This document shows positions 1 to 13,411 of a stretch of 64,000 nucleotides of DNA, piece after piece. The notes beneath the pieces were generated by a model that saw only the letters and a program-made list of their open reading frames with translations, searched no databases and was not told the DNA's origin. A program made the position numbers and the translations under genes. Numbering within the stretch: position 1 is the stretch's first letter; each line of letters starts with the position of its first letter. This DNA comes from Berberis thunbergii. Lineage: Eukaryota; Streptophyta; Magnoliopsida; Ranunculales; Berberidaceae. The stretch spans positions 310,001-374,000 of the forward strand of contig QNQO01000650.1 in NCBI GenBank assembly GCA_003290165.1. Reading direction: 5' to 3'.

Positions 1-969
1 AATTATTACATCGTAAACCCTAAATTCGTTGCTCACCCACGACACTCTACCCAGATCCTCAACCAAGTTTAGGTGCCAGCCCTAAATTTCCCTACACAAC
101 TTTTTCAATACAAAGGTTATTTTAACATGAATTACTTATGCAACTTGCAAAACAACAGTTATAATGACATAAATTTCCTTTTGCATACAAAACTAGCGCA
201 TTTGATTTGGCGTTCAGTTTCCATGTATAAGCCACCACTTTCAGTTTATTTCAAATGCCGGTTGATCTAGCGCAAAAACTAGATCAGATTAGACTATTGA
301 CCCTAGGAGTTTTCATTCAAGTGCTACAATCAGACTGAATAAACTCTAGCTAGAATCAAGAACCAACACACTGTTCTATACATATAAAGACGTATATGAA
401 TCGATGATCTACGATACGAGCATGGAGACTCTTTGAAGGAACAAAGATCAACGAGAACATATTTATTAGTTGAAAGAGAGAAAGAAAACTAACCACTTCC
501 AACGATATTGTGTCAAGGAGTGGAAATTTCCCGCCTTGCTTCCATCTTCAACGAGGAGAGTTGAAATTGAAAAGTTGGAAGTGTGATGGCGTAGCGACCT
601 GGATCTGGGCTTCCTTTTTATTAGGGGGGTCTTGAGCCTTATTTAAAGAATCTGTCTTGGGCCTTCGCAAAAAAGCCAAAAAAATTACTCAATACGAAAA
701 GGGCCCAGGTAGTTTTCCAAATGTGAAAGAAAGTAGACTACTTTGAAGGGCTCGTTTCCCAGGTAGTTACACCACCCCTCGCTCCCTAGAAGGGCTCGTT
801 TAAATTTGTGAAGGATGACTCTCGAATTGGCAGATTGAGGTGACGTGACTAAGGTTACACTAGCCTATATTCGTTCCTTAAACATTGTTTGTTAGTGTCA
901 CATTTTCACCTTAACTTCCTATTCCGCCACAGTTACCTCAAATTGGCCCTTCGCCAGAAGCTTCCTCTG
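1..969. other. Intergenic, no supported gene
   Basis: I see no open frame with recognisable protein similarity. Positions about 470-660 read on the minus strand like a 5' leader with a short ATG frame that stops after ten codons. This could be the start of a gene lying to the left of the window, but nothing confirms it. Confidence 0.4.
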
Positions 970-1345
970 ATGTCAAGCTGCTAAAACAGCAGATTTTGAA
1001 GTAAATCATGGCTAAGCTAATCAGAGCTCAGCTTATGGAGACCCTATATCAGATCTGTTTCGATAAAGCAGAAGATGAAGAAGAAGATCCAACAGTGGAT
1101 CTCAATGAAGATGATTGTTACAACATCTTCGATCCTAGAGATTTGTAAATGGACCCACGTCCATTATTATCAAAGACAACATCTGTCAGCGTCAGTATCA
1201 AACAAAAGTGCTTTCGGCCATAGTGCTCCAACAATCCGACATCATTATCTTTTCTTTTATCAAAAACATCCGCGTGAAGCTACAGTACCCTCAACTTCAT
1301 CTCATCTCGATGGAATAAAAAATAAAATCCCAACACACAAATAAT
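970..1345 (+). mobile_element. Endogenous pararetrovirus-like fragment upstream of TFIIA
   Basis: One frame starting near 1009 carries the motif AQLMETL, then an acidic stretch, then EDDC and a stop at 1146-1148. The same layout (AQLMETL, acidic run, ENDC) occurs at 35330-35440, and non-coding sequence after both stops is also alike (CCATTATTA followed by an ATCTG-CAGC motif). The 35-kb copy is followed by a caulimovirus-like promoter, so I infer that both are remnants of an endogenous caulimovirid: the end of a viral ORF plus intergenic sequence. This copy is only a few hundred bases long and cannot encode a functional viral protein. It ends about 100 bp before the TFIIA TATA box. An LTR-retrotransposon origin is the alternative. 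Confidence 0.45.
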
Positions 1346-1455
1346 TCCAGTTCAAAATTGTACTAACCCGGAATTAGGAAAACCCGTTCCATTTCCCATC
1401 CAATCCGCGGGGTGTAAAACACGTGGTGGTGAGAAGGTCCTAGCGGATGCAAACC

Positions 1456-1467
1456 TATTTATATACC
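1456..1467 (+). promoter_or_regulatory. Candidate TATA box of TFIIA large subunit gene
   Basis: TATTTATATACC lies about 290 bp upstream of the start codon. It is followed by a CT-rich leader (1490-1560), a common arrangement in plant promoters. The transcription start is not visible from sequence alone. Confidence 0.5.
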
Positions 1468-1747
1468 ACTCTCTTTATTCTCATCTCTCGTCCGCCATTT
1501 TCTCTCTCTTCCCTTCCCTTCATTCTTTGCACTCCAGCTAAGTTTTGTTTACTCACAGCGAGCGAAAGAGAGAGAGATAGAGCGGGAGACCCCTAAAATC
1601 ACCAAACCCTAGACCCCCCAATCCGATGCAATTATCCTTCAATTTACCAAATTTGCTCTTTCTTTCTCAAATTGCCCCAACTTTTATATCTGTTCGATTT
1701 TGGTTTGATTGATTTGAGTGAGTGAGTGAGAGAGAGGAAGAGAAGAA

Positions 1748-4700
1748 ATGGCATCCACCACCGCGACCGCGACCACCACTAGTTCCGTGTACATCAACGT
1801 GATTGATGATGTCATCAATAAGGTGAAAGACGAGTTTCTTACCTCTGGTGTTGAAGAAACCGTTCTTAACGAGCTTCAGAAGGTAATCTCTTTGCTTGCT
1901 TGATCCCTCTTTGTCAAAGAGTTTAATCTGATGTGTATAATTAGTGGATATCTGTATCAAATTCAGCATTGTTGTGATATAAATGTATCCCCTTTGTGTG
2001 AGATATAAATTTTAGGGTTTTCTGATTGTGTTAGATTTCTAGGGCGTCTCCTTGTAAATTTATTTGTTTGTGGAAATTATTAGGTTGTAGCGTAAATTTC
2101 GGTAATTTTTAGGGTTTATTGAATATGCTGTTGTAGTGTTTGAATCGATTATAAATGCTTATCAGTAAAAAAGTGTACCTAGTAAGTGAAGAAGAACAAA
2201 ATTTGGATACTTTTCACCAATTTTTTTTGAAAAATTTCAGCTATGGGAATCGAAAATGTTGTTATGTGGAGCGATAACTGGTCCAATAGAGAGGACTGCA
2301 GTGCCTAAACCGGCAGCAGGAGGTCCTGTTAACCCAGTTCATGATCTTAATGTACCATATGAACCTACTGAGGAGTATGAAACTCCTACTGCAGATATGC
2401 TTTTTCCACCAGTAAGCTTTTTGTTTCAGTTACTGTACTGGTTTTGGAGTGGTTTGTGGTTTGTAAGTTGAATATGTGATATGGGTTTGGATGGCAGACA
2501 CCATTACAAACACCCATGCAAACGCCCTTACCAGGAACTGCGGAAGCCTCGATGTATCAGCTGCCAACACCTAACACACTGCCAGCAACACCGAATGACT
2601 TTGCTAATATGCAGGATCCGGGTGTCCTCGCTGACGTCAAACCTGGCAGACCCCAACAATTTATGGTAAGTTCATCAAAAGAATATTTGTTAATGGATTT
2701 TGCTCCTTTCTCAATTCTCAGATTCCTATGAAGATTCTGCACTGGATTGCGTGTACACTAGTATGTTATTGAAGTCACACTTGGTCACAAGCTACAAAAT
2801 GTACGCTTCTGAAAAACTGAAAAATTCAGATTCATGGTCTCAATGTTGACATGTCATATGCATAATTTAAAGAACATGTCGTTATCGAACACAATATAGA
2901 TTCCCTATCCAGTCTGCCAAACATTCATATAAAGACATATATGAAGAAAATTTAATATGTGAATGAGAAGAACAAAGAGATATATAAATGTGAACTCTGC
3001 TTTATCAATTGAATCCTGTCTGTATGGATGTCTTAACGTGAGAAAAGCATTCCCGTGTCACTTCTGAGATGTGTCAGATATGAGTCTAATCCAGTTGAAA
3101 GAGGTCATAAAACACGACTTATGTTTACAAATTTTTCTTCACTTTTTTTGCAAAATGTATTTAATTACGTTTTTTGGTGCCTTTGCCCTGGAACATAAAC
3201 GAGCTGATTTTATATATTATTTTAATGTAAATATATAGAAACCATATCCCTCTCACACGTCATTTGCAGGAACCACCACAAACTTGGATGCATCAGCAGC
3301 ATCAACGACCACTAGGTGTTGATGTCAATGTTGGTAAGTGCAATGGGTGAGAATAGTGACATCTTTATTTCTTTGACACTACTTTTAAATTTACTTTATT
3401 AAACCTTACTTGTATTATGTAGCATACGAGGAAGGGCGAGAGGAAATTGATAGAGGAGCTACTCAGCAGCCCCCAATGCAGGTGATTATTGCAATTACTT
3501 TTTACCAGTTGTTTGTTCTCTAGAAGGCATGCAATACATGCATCCGTAGAGGTTTATGTAATTGGCGTGTCTTACCTATATCTTCTTATGATATACAATG
3601 AGACGTTGCATCTCATTGTAAGCAGCTTGCTCACAAGCAACTGGGTTCTAGCTCATATCTCAGAGCTACTTTCCTAGGAGGGAGGAAATGAGGAATTCAT
3701 TTCTTTATAAAGTCCAGACTTCCCACCCTTTCTGAAGTGTACACAAGTTCCCAATGAAGACCATGAAACCATTTTTAGCTAATGACACTAGTAATAGTAA
3801 GAGGGACAAGCAATATTTTTTTGTAAAAGGTAAAATATTATTAACTTGTAAAGTAGAAGAGTACATGGAAGTCTTGAAAGAATTAAAGCTCTATAATCAA
3901 CATACACCAATTCACGTACAATGAATCAAAGAAAGCCCATTAAAGCAGGATAATGTGCAACCCTTAAAAAATTGTATGTCATCTGCTGGAAGAATCAATA
4001 CCACATGTATTTTTCTCTTGTCCACTCGCCAGAGATTTTGTCGTCCATGGCTCAAGCTTGTGGGGATCAATGTTCATTAACTGGACCTTTTGTCAGTTGG
4101 AATGAGCAGTGGAGGGAAAAATTTATTCTCTGCTAAAGGAAAATGGCTATGGCAAAGATTGTTCATGCCGCATTGGCAGTTACAAACTTGAGTCGCACCA
4201 CCAGTACGGATAGGTTTTATTTCCTAATTATGTATTTATGAATGTTACTGTTTATTGGGAGTTCTTGAAACAAGTATGGAAATAGGTTACGTGGTGTGTC
4301 TTTTAGGTATATTTTATCGGAAACATGCATTGATTTTTCTTCTATTAATGCCGATGAAGCTTTGCTATCCAAATTCATTACAAGTGTTGATCTCGGAATA
4401 TTATGCAGGACTTTTTCATGTCTGCTGGCAAGCGGAAACGGGAGGATTATGCATCGCAGCTCAATGGTGGTGGATATATGCCACAACAAGATGGAGCAGG
4501 AGATATTATGCCTCAGGTGCCTTTTCTGCATTCCATACTTGATATATCAAATCTGAACTTCTCCCCACCCCCAGACACTCACACACACAAACCCTTAGAA
4601 TGGAAGGACTTCGTAGAACATGATTTTGGCTATGCATAATGGAAGATCCAACTTTTATTTCCCTTGTACCTTGGACCATTTATTTAGATGATTTGAGGCC

Positions 4701-7700
4701 TTAAGCCTCTTTTATGTTTGGATTATTAATTTTATTTTTATTTTTGATGAACCTGTTATGTGAGTAGCTATAAATTATGTTTGATGCATAGTGTTGCTTG
4801 TTCAGCGACAGCCTAATCTCATTTTTCTTAATACGCAACTAACTGGCCTTTTGAATTCACTGACATATTTCAGATAAATCAAGTGCGGGGTTGTTTAAAT
4901 CAAAGCAACATGACTAGTGTGAATTGGGAGATGCTACCCTCACAAGGAATGAGGGGATCTGGACAGATTCCCCAACAGGATGGACCAACAGATGCCTATG
5001 AGGATGTAATATCTAATGCTTCTTTCTTGTTCTATATTCATATTCTTGCACCAATTATGCTTATCAGTGTCTATCCCAGTGGCAATAAGCATTAGGATCA
5101 AGGTTTTTAAACGCGGAGCGAGACTTTTTCATGGGAAAATGCGAAGGCGTAAGTTTCAACACGTGAGGCGTAAGCTGAATCAAGTTGTTCTCATCCTCTA
5201 ATTGCGTAGCTGAATCAAAATTAAATTGGCACAAGTTAAAAGGAAAAAAAAAACAGTATTGAGGCTGTGTGTTTGTGGCTGTAGTAGATGATACCATTTG
5301 ATTTGGGTTATTTTATTTTATTTTTTATTTATAAAATTTTAATTTTCATCATTAAATAAGATGGAAGAGAAAAAATGTTCAAAACAGACTCATCTCATTT
5401 ATTCACGATTTTGAAGTTTTAACATAAAGAAAAAGGGGGAAAAGGAAGGGAAGAGAAGGGGAAGGGAAAGGAGAATAAAGAAGAAATAAAGGAAGAAAGT
5501 GCACCTGATTTGAAGAGCAAAGCATCGATTTTGAGAAGAGCAGCTTGACAACTATCAACTTGGAGAAGAGCATGTTGAAGACTTGACTGATTTGGCCTTT
5601 GGAGAGATTTGGAGAATAGTTGGAGAGAGTAGTTGCACGAGAAATAGTATGGGTTTTGACTCAAGGGCACAAAGTTTGGGGTGTCTTTAGGGTTATCTTT
5701 TTTTACATTTCCAAAAATACTCTTGATTTTTGAAACGTGAAAAACCTATGTTTTAACGTTTTAAAATCATTGCATAGGATATAGGCTATAGATTCTAAAG
5801 GGTTCACCTATCAATTACTAGACAAGGACATGAGATCATTGCATTACACATGAGATATTTAGCCACTACTTCCTTCGAGAGCCTTTTTTTTGGAGTGTCC
5901 TTGATTCTTGAATCCAGGGGATTTTTCTTGTTGAATTGTATGCAGATTCTGAATATAAAGACCATGTTTTCACTGGTCCGGGCATGGAAATATGTGGAAT
6001 CCGCATGAATTAGTTACATTCATATTGCACGTACTTAAATGATTCTAATTTAGGCAATGGAAATACCTTTGAAGGGTCTAAAATAAGGCTTCTGGCTGCT
6101 TAGTAACAGTCATAAGAAATGATGCAGGTTTTGGGCATTGACCACTCGAGGTGGTTGATAAATTGTATAGCTTGGGATGCTTAGGTTCAACTTATCTGGG
6201 TGACAATGCGAGACACGGTGCCAAGTAGGCCTGCAAGCGCCTTGGCGGCAAGCTGGCAACGCATTGTTATCTCAGATTGGGAAGTCGCCCTAGAAAAACT
6301 TACTCATTTCATATTTGCGATTCTTTTCATATATTTTTATGTTTGCGAATTGATTCTAGGGCTCAACCCAAAACGTCTTGACAATGGATAACTACAAATC
6401 CTAAATTGGGACATTATTACATAGCTTCACTTGTTGCATAACAAAATTCATCAAGGACGATGAGAAAATTCTTTAACTGGCGCTCTAAAAGTGCCTTGGG
6501 CACCTAGCGCCTTGGTGCTCTGAGGTGGTAAAAGCAAACAAAGGCATGGCATAGAGGAGGCGAGGGGCTTTTCTGGAAATTGGCACCTTGGGCACCCCAA
6601 AGTAGGGTTCAAGTAGTGGTGCATTGGTTCTATTTGATATTATTTATATTGATCAATGAAATAGCTTGCTTGCGACTTGTGAGAACAATTAACATTTTCC
6701 AAACTGAATATTCACTGCATAGTTTGATAATGAGTAGTGTTGCATATAGCTATGTGCACTTATGATTTAGACCCCACTTTCAGCTCTCAAACATAGGCAT
6801 ACGCATAATGCGCTAGGTAATTTACTCTCCTTTCTCACATGTTTGCTTTGTTCCTGTAGTTGTATCCCTACCAAGGAGTGGCAAACGAAGATTACAATGT
6901 GGTGAACACACCAGCTATCAATGGTGAGCTAACAGATGCTTGTATCAAACTCTGTAATACACATGCCTCGAGCAGTTCTGTAAATGTTGATGTCAAGCTC
7001 TTGTTTTTGGCATGGTTTTAGAGTTGCAAGCAAGAACTCCTGCTGCTGGTACTCAAGGTGAAAATGGGGATGATGATGAGCCACCCTTGAATGAAAATGA
7101 TGATGATGATTTCGATGAAGTGGAAGATCAAGACGAAGATCCAAATATGCAGCATTTAGTTCTGGCTCAGTTTGACAAGGTAAGACTTTTATGCCTTTAT
7201 ACGTATATGGAGAGATGATTCTGTAACTTCTGTTCTGTCTAGGACTTGGCATCTATATATTAGAGTGTGGACCTCGTAGAGATCATGTTTGTAGTGAGTT
7301 TCTTTATTCATCCATTTTGGCATCCATTAATAATATTGGATCTTTATCCAGAATATCCAACTAATAATTGTGTTTAAATTTTCATGTAGTTGGTAGTATT
7401 GACATGGGCAATTGCAGGGATGATGATTATTCTGTCGAGCTCAATGTTTATGGTTCTTTCATTATGATTTCCATGCATATCACATTTATGGTTCTTTCAT
7501 TATGATTTCCATGTATATCACAGATATTTATCTCAGAGAAATGTCATTATACATGCGTAGATGTAGGGAGGTATCCCAAATCATGACTTGTCGGACCAAC
7601 AATTATTTTGCTTGGCAGGTAACGCGAACCAAAAGCAGGTGGAAGTGCACCCTTAAGGATGGGATTATGCACATCAACAATAGGGACATCCTATTCTCAA

Positions 7701-8050
7701 AGGTGTGTATGTGGTTGACTTTTGATCTATATCCGTCACTTCTTTTGATTTGGGAAATGATCTTCTTTAAACAAATCTAAGAGGTACAAGAAAGTATGAT
7801 AAGGAAATGTTACAGTATTAAGAAATTTCAATGAGAATATCATCCATCTACCACTACTTCTTTTACTTCACTAGTAATCTCCTTTCAAAGTCTTGAAATT
7901 GCTGACCAAGTACATTTTATACGACTGACAAATGGTCAACTGCTTTTACATCTTTTCCACTTTTTCTTGTTACATTTTTCTTGCTTTCTTTCTTTACACT
8001 TTATTTTTTCATGGAAACTCTTGCAGGCAAACGGGGAGTTTGAGTTTTGA
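1748..8050 (+). CDS. TFIIA-L: Transcription initiation factor IIA large subunit (TFIIA alpha/beta)
   Basis: This is the large subunit of the general RNA polymerase II factor TFIIA, which stabilises TBP on the TATA box in the nucleus. I join 11 exons with GT..AG borders: 1748-1882, 2241-2411, 2498-2665, 3270-3333, 3423-3481, 4409-4516, 4874-5005, 6860-6923, 7022-7179, 7619-7702 and 8027-8050. They give about 388 aa in one frame, close to the usual plant length. The N-terminal helical domain (residues 10-50, with VYINVIDDVINKVKDEF) pairs with the small subunit. A Q/P-rich linker follows, then an acidic stretch (DDDDFDEVEDQDED). The conserved C-terminal beta domain has RTKSRWKCTLKDGIMHIN and ends in GEFEF. 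The start codon is the first ATG of the conserved N-terminus. All splice phases agree and I see no break. Confidence 0.93.
5095..6800. repeat. Repeat-laden intron 7 of the TFIIA gene
   Basis: This 1.85-kb intron is the longest of the gene. It contains a segment near 5100-5200 with repeated GGCGTAAG-type words, an AG-rich run at 5425-5500, and GGCGC/GCGCC-rich stretches at 6210-6260 and 6480-6570. These look like old insertions. I could not find clear terminal repeats or target duplications. Confidence 0.4.
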
Positions 8051-8946
8051 TTGCGTCGACCCTGAAAAAGCCGATATTGTTGTTGAAAGAGTATATTTCA
8101 AGAAAGGACCCTGTGGAATTGAAAATTAGTACTGCCGATATGATACTACCCTCAAAAGGAGGGTAGCAGAAGAGGAGCCTATTTCTGGGCATCTGGACAC
8201 CTGGTCTGAAGAGTTCTTATTATTTGGTGAAACTTGTAATGGCACTGATTCTATATTCAGACGCCCTGTGTTAAACTGCAACAAACTTCTTGATTTGGTT
8301 ACTCCGCATATGATAGGATCTGACTTCTCATAATTGATTATATTGTTGAAGAGATATAGTAACTTGCTTGCTGTGGGTACTTATGTATTTTATGGATGTA
8401 TACATTTTTGCCTTAGGAACACCGAGGTTTTATTATGTTGTTGATGTAGTTATACAACTGTGCTTGAATACTTATGTTCCATCTACTTGGTTGGCTATCA
8501 TGTAGACTAATAATCCATGATGTGCGAGTTTCTTTGTTTTCCTTGCACCTTTAATGCAGTCTGAATTGGCCAATCCATTGTACCCTTCTGCATTGCCATA
8601 TGGGCGGTGCTCTGGGCCAGTTTGCTACTGACACGATTGGAGTTTTGGGTTATCAAACCCAATCGACCTGTCAGGTTCAGTTTGCCATTCTGGCTTATCT
8701 ATCGTGGATACTTGTTGATCTGTAATGAGTTTTACTTCAACGATGGGAATGCTTTATTTTCTCAACAGATAAATGCAGTCTATTGATCACCAATGGTTTC
8801 GATTTTGATAGTAGTCTATTAGTAATTGGAACCGGCCCGATCCTATGGCAATGATTTATACTGGTTGTTTCTAAACAAACCCATAATCCATCGTCCACTC
8901 ATCTGGACGCATTGACTTGCTACATTATTGGTAAGTCAGGATTCTC
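8051..8946 (+). other. TFIIA 3' UTR and spacer
   Basis: No open frame is supported here. The first few hundred bases probably hold the 3' UTR of the TFIIA gene. There is no unambiguous poly(A) signal that I would defend. Confidence 0.4.
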
Positions 8947-9196
8947 GGACCTGTAGATGTAGCAATGGAGTCGAGAGATTCTAAATGTCGAGGGAAAGGG
9001 CGAGGAAACGAGCGAGGGAAATGAGCTGGCGAGGTGAAGCCGTTCATTTTCCTCGAGATCGCGTGAAAAAGTCAATGCACGGATCTCGAGGAAAATGAAC
9101 GGCTTTCACCTCGCCAGCTCATTTCCCTCGCTCGTTTCCTCGCCCTTTCCCTCGACATTTAGAATCTCTCGAGTCCATTGCTACATCTACAGGTCC
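8947..9196. mobile_element. Foldback MITE (Mutator-like family), copy with extended arms
   Basis: The two halves are nearly perfect inverted copies and would fold into one long hairpin around a loop near 9070. The core (ATTCTAAATGTCGAGG ... CCTCGACATTTAGAAT) is shared with copies near 20.96, 21.79, 23.70, 28.51, 53.09 and 56.81 kb. Only this copy has arms extended by about 30 bp (from GGACCTGTAGATGTAGC). No 9-bp target duplication is visible around the extended form. Confidence 0.75.
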
Positions 9197-9307
9197 ATCC
9201 TTCTTTTTGCTCAATAAACCCACACTGACTCCCATTTGAGAGGAGAGGTCAGAAACAAGTCAAAGAGTCGTTGACCAAATTCTCCACCTTTGATCTGACT
9301 CACTGCT

Positions 9308-12300
9308 ATGGCTTCCTCTGTACTGTCTACTCTGTTCACTCTCAACCTCTCAAGACCTTGTCATTCTCACAAGACAAAATTACTTCATAATCATTCAATC
9401 TTTGAATCCAAGAAAGAAATTTGAAGAAGGGTATGGTCAATCTCCTCCACCCAGTTACCCATTGACCATAATGCCCTTGCTTTCAGAGCGGAAGCTCAGG
9501 TACAACAAGGTGGGTGAGTGACTGAGTGATTTCAGCTCTGTTTCTATCTTTCTTGTTTATGGGATTTTAGGTTTGTGTGTAAAGTTGTTGACTTTGCGGT
9601 AGGTGATTGCCCAAGCATCAGCAGCAGGGGAATCTGAAGCTCAGCAAGAGGTTTTCGATTGGACTTCTGTAATTTTGCCGTAAATTCTTATTCATACCCA
9701 TTTTATCAAATTTGAGGTCCCAGTTTCTAATTACATTTTTGCATTTTTGGGGTTTCTAAATAAGCCCCATTTTGGAATTACCCTACACAATCTTCACTGT
9801 TGAGCTTAGCTGTGTGAAAGTCACAATGTTAAAAATTAAAGAAATGTGAATGAAGGATGACTTCTTTTGATCACTTATTAAGAACTACTTAAGCTGTTTT
9901 AAGTAATTGTGTATGGGGGCCTAAGTAAAGTTTACAAGAATGTAATTAGAAACAGAGAAGTACAACTGAGGAACATAGAATTTGAAGAAATAAAAGTTCA
10001 AGTTTTGCATACAATGCTTCAAGAAGCCTCTTATCATCTGAGGAAAATCACTCCGAGTTAGCACAGTGCAGATGTCACAGTATACCAAGGGTTGAGGTTG
10101 CTTGTCCCTGGTATCTATCAAGAGGTTATTATAAAGTATAGGTATTGGCACTTATAAGGATAAATTGAATATGCAATGGGCATCTACACATCAATCTAGT
10201 TCTTCATATAGAATCACATGGTATTGTTCGCCATTCTTGTTTATGAAGATGCTTTCTTCTTACAGGTTCTTATTCCCAGCTTTAGGGGGTTTACTATTTT
10301 GGATATGATATTGGTGCACCTCTATCTCTTTGCAGGTACTTCTTATTTTAATTTTGTAGTTGTTTTCCCCCTTCCTTTTTTTTAGCTCTTTATCCCAACC
10401 AACTTCACTTTGGTCGATGCCATTTTTATTTTCATCCTGACAGTCAGCCGAGCTTAGTGGCACAACATGGTTCAACCTGACATCAGTACAGCTTGGTCTT
10501 GTGGTACCTTTCGTGCTTGAAACTTGTTGTGAAGCATAAGTGTTGGCAACAATTTTATACGGTGGATTTTACTGAACTTTCTTTGATGTTTATTGAATTT
10601 AGGTTAGTGGTTCCCTCTACGGAGCCCCTTCTTGGTTCTATCCTTGCCTACCCAATTGCAGATTCTCTAGGTACATCTTTTATGCTAACGTATGCAATCA
10701 CAAGGTTGGAAACCATAATAACAGTTTCTTGTCTGATCTCTTAAATTTTTTGGTAAAGGGTGTAGACGGGAACTTATTGTTGCGGCTCTGCTGTACATAC
10801 TTGGAGGTTTGACTACTGGAGCTGCTCCAGATCTTGGTGTTCTCATAATCAGGAGGCTTATCTATGGTCTTGGAATTGGTCTAGTGAGCATTTTCAAAAC
10901 TAAATTCACTTTGTTTATTGCCCATCAAATAACGAAATTAGAAGTTCGTTACTCTTACTCAAAGATTTAAATCTAGTTTTAACAGGCCACGCATGGAGCT
11001 CCACTTTATATTGCAGAGACAGCCCCATCTTAAGTTCGTGGAACACTTATATCATTGAAAGAACTCATGATAGTTCTTGGAATATTGGTAACCCTTCTAT
11101 AAACTAATGAATGAAGTCTTTTCTTCTTTTTGTTTTAGTTTTTTATTATTTTATGTTATATTTATTTGTTAGATAAAAGGTTTAAGAAGTTATTTGTCTG
11201 CAGTTGGGTTACCTTGTCGGGAGCTATCAGATTGATGCAGTTGGAGGGTGGTGTTTTATGTATGGTGTTAGTGCCCCTATTGCATTGTTAATGGGTTTAG
11301 GAATGTGGAGTCTTCCACCATCTCCACGCTGGTTACTCCTCAGAGCTGTTCAAGCTAATGCATCTCTACAGGAATACAAAGAGAAGGCCATCCAATCTCT
11401 CAGCAAACTCAGAGGTAGAGCTGCTGGTGACAGAGTATCTGAGAAACAAATAGAAGAAATTTTAGTCTCCTTGAAGTCTGCTTATGCGGATGAAAACTCT
11501 GAAGCAAGTTTCTGGGAGGTGTTTCAGGGGCCGAACTTGAAGGCATTCATAATTGGTGGAGGTTTGGTTCTCTTCCAGCAGGTATTATCACAAGACTTTT
11601 ATGTCCTAGATGCTTAGCTGCTCATGAACCTAGTCATTCTACTATAATTTCCTTCATATGCCAAATATTTCATTGAGAGCAAAAGGTTAACATGGAACTT
11701 ATATTATCAAATGACAGATAACAGGGCAGCCAAGTGTTCTGTACTATTCAGGCTCCATCCTTCAGGTACCTTTTTTATTTTCTTGAAATGGACCTTGCGA
11801 AAAAGTATAACAATCACCTCAACTGTTGCTTTTGTTGTTGAAAGTGTTACACTTGAAACTCTCTCTGAATGCTGGATACTCTGCTACATCAGATGCTGCT
11901 CGCGTCTCAGTTGTAATTGGCATGTTTAAGGTATGATCAGATACTTTTCTCCCATAGAAAGTTTATGTTTGTGCCACTGCCAAGGGTTTATGATCGAAAG
12001 AAATGGATGAATGCTATGTGGAGAACTATCATAGTGTCTTAGGTATGTGTGTAGTCATATTTTCTGTTATGTGTGTGACATGTTGTTTTCTGCCTTGGGG
12101 TTCTCCTTTGAGCTTGAGAGCAACTGGCTGTTTCAAAGCTATTATGTGCATTTTCATTTTTTTTTTTTTTTTCATTTTACTTTGTAATTTCAGTTGAACT
12201 CTTGATGGTATATCAATTCTCCATTAATCCTCCTGCAGCTATTGATGACAGGAGTAGCTGTCCTAAAGGTTGATGACCTAGGGAGGTGACCATTATTGAT

Positions 12301-13411
12301 TGGTGGCGTCAGTGGCATTGTATGTCTCCTCAATGTTTCTTATTCCATGCTGTCCCACTTTAGCTTAATTTGTGAATTAATGATGGAAGATACCTTTTAC
12401 TATTTTTTCTGTCCCACAGGCAGTTTCCTTGGTCCTTCTTGCAGCTTTCTACAAATATCTTCAGGGGTTCCCTGTTGTTGCTGTTGCTGCTTTGCTCCTA
12501 TATGTTGGTTGTTACCAGGTATTTTCTTATTGATTGCTTTAGCTATTGTTATTTTATGTTTATTGTAGTTTCTGTAGTTACTTTTTAGGATTACACTGAT
12601 GAACAATCATGAGATGCAAATTGATAAAAGAAAGAGAAACGAGAAGATATGAAAACAGGCGCACATGCAGATCATGCTTTAAGATTTACATGGGAACCCA
12701 AAAGCAAGGAAAGACCAATGAAACCCATGTTTCCAGTATGCTGAAAGGCAAGTACAGAGGAGTGAGAGTGCAGTTGAGATTTGTCCTTGTCCTTGTCAAC
12801 TAAATGATAGTCGAGGTTATTACAGAAACTAAAAGAGAAACCATGGAGACATCCTTCACTCACCACTGTGTACCATCAAAGATTCCAAGTTCTTGTTCTG
12901 TTCAAAGCAAACCTGTAATCTTGATTTTATGATCTTCAGTAAGTGAGATGCAGGATATTTCTTGTGAAGCCTTTTTAGTTTCTTTACATGATGAGGGGAG
13001 TCTACTTAGGTAACAGTACTCTGTTGTTATACTCTACAGATATCTTTTGGTCCAATCAGTTGGCTAATGGTGTATGAGATATTCCCAATTAAAACGAGAG
13101 GACGTGGCATCAGTCTTGCAGTTCTTATGAACTTTGCGTCAAAAGCCATAGTAACTTTTGCTTTCTCCCCATTGAAGGTATCAATCCACTATATATGTTT
13201 CTCTAGTTCATTTCCGCATTCAAGTTGTTGACCTGACTGGTTGTAGCATGACCTCCATTGCATGCTTGTTCTGCAGGAACTACTGGGGACAGAAAACTTT
13301 TTCCTCCTTTTTGCAGGCATTGCTATAATATCTCTGGTGTTTGTAATTTCAATGGTTCCGGAAACAAAAGGTTTGAGTTTAGAGGAGATAGAATCAAAGC
13401 TTTCGAAGTGA
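9308..13411 (+). pseudogene. Decayed D-xylose-proton symporter-like 3 (chloroplast) gene
   Basis: Exon order and sequence match the plastid sugar/H+ symporter of the major facilitator family typified by Arabidopsis At5g59250. Recognisable pieces are a transit-peptide-like start (9308), FDWTSVILP (to about 9680), the LSGTTWFN and QLGLVVSGSLYGA exons, the THGAPLYIAET exon, a long exon at 11204-11580 (GYLVGSYQID, SPRWLLLRAVQ), 11718-11765 (ITGQPSVLYY), 12238-12519, about 13040-13178 and a C-terminal exon (VPETKGLSLEEIESKL) ending at 13411. It is broken several times. A stop follows 38 codons of exon 1. There are extra bases at GGLLFGYD (near 10308) and at SLYGALLG (near 10622). TAA replaces the conserved Gln of APSQVRGT (11031-11033), and TGA replaces an Arg in LGRRPLL (near 12286). 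The acceptor before 11871 lacks AG. I judge it non-functional. Confidence 0.88.

Noticed and set aside
11204..11617. Intact small sugar-transporter gene
   Set aside because: This open frame is a single exon of the larger decayed symporter gene, bounded by splice sites on both sides.
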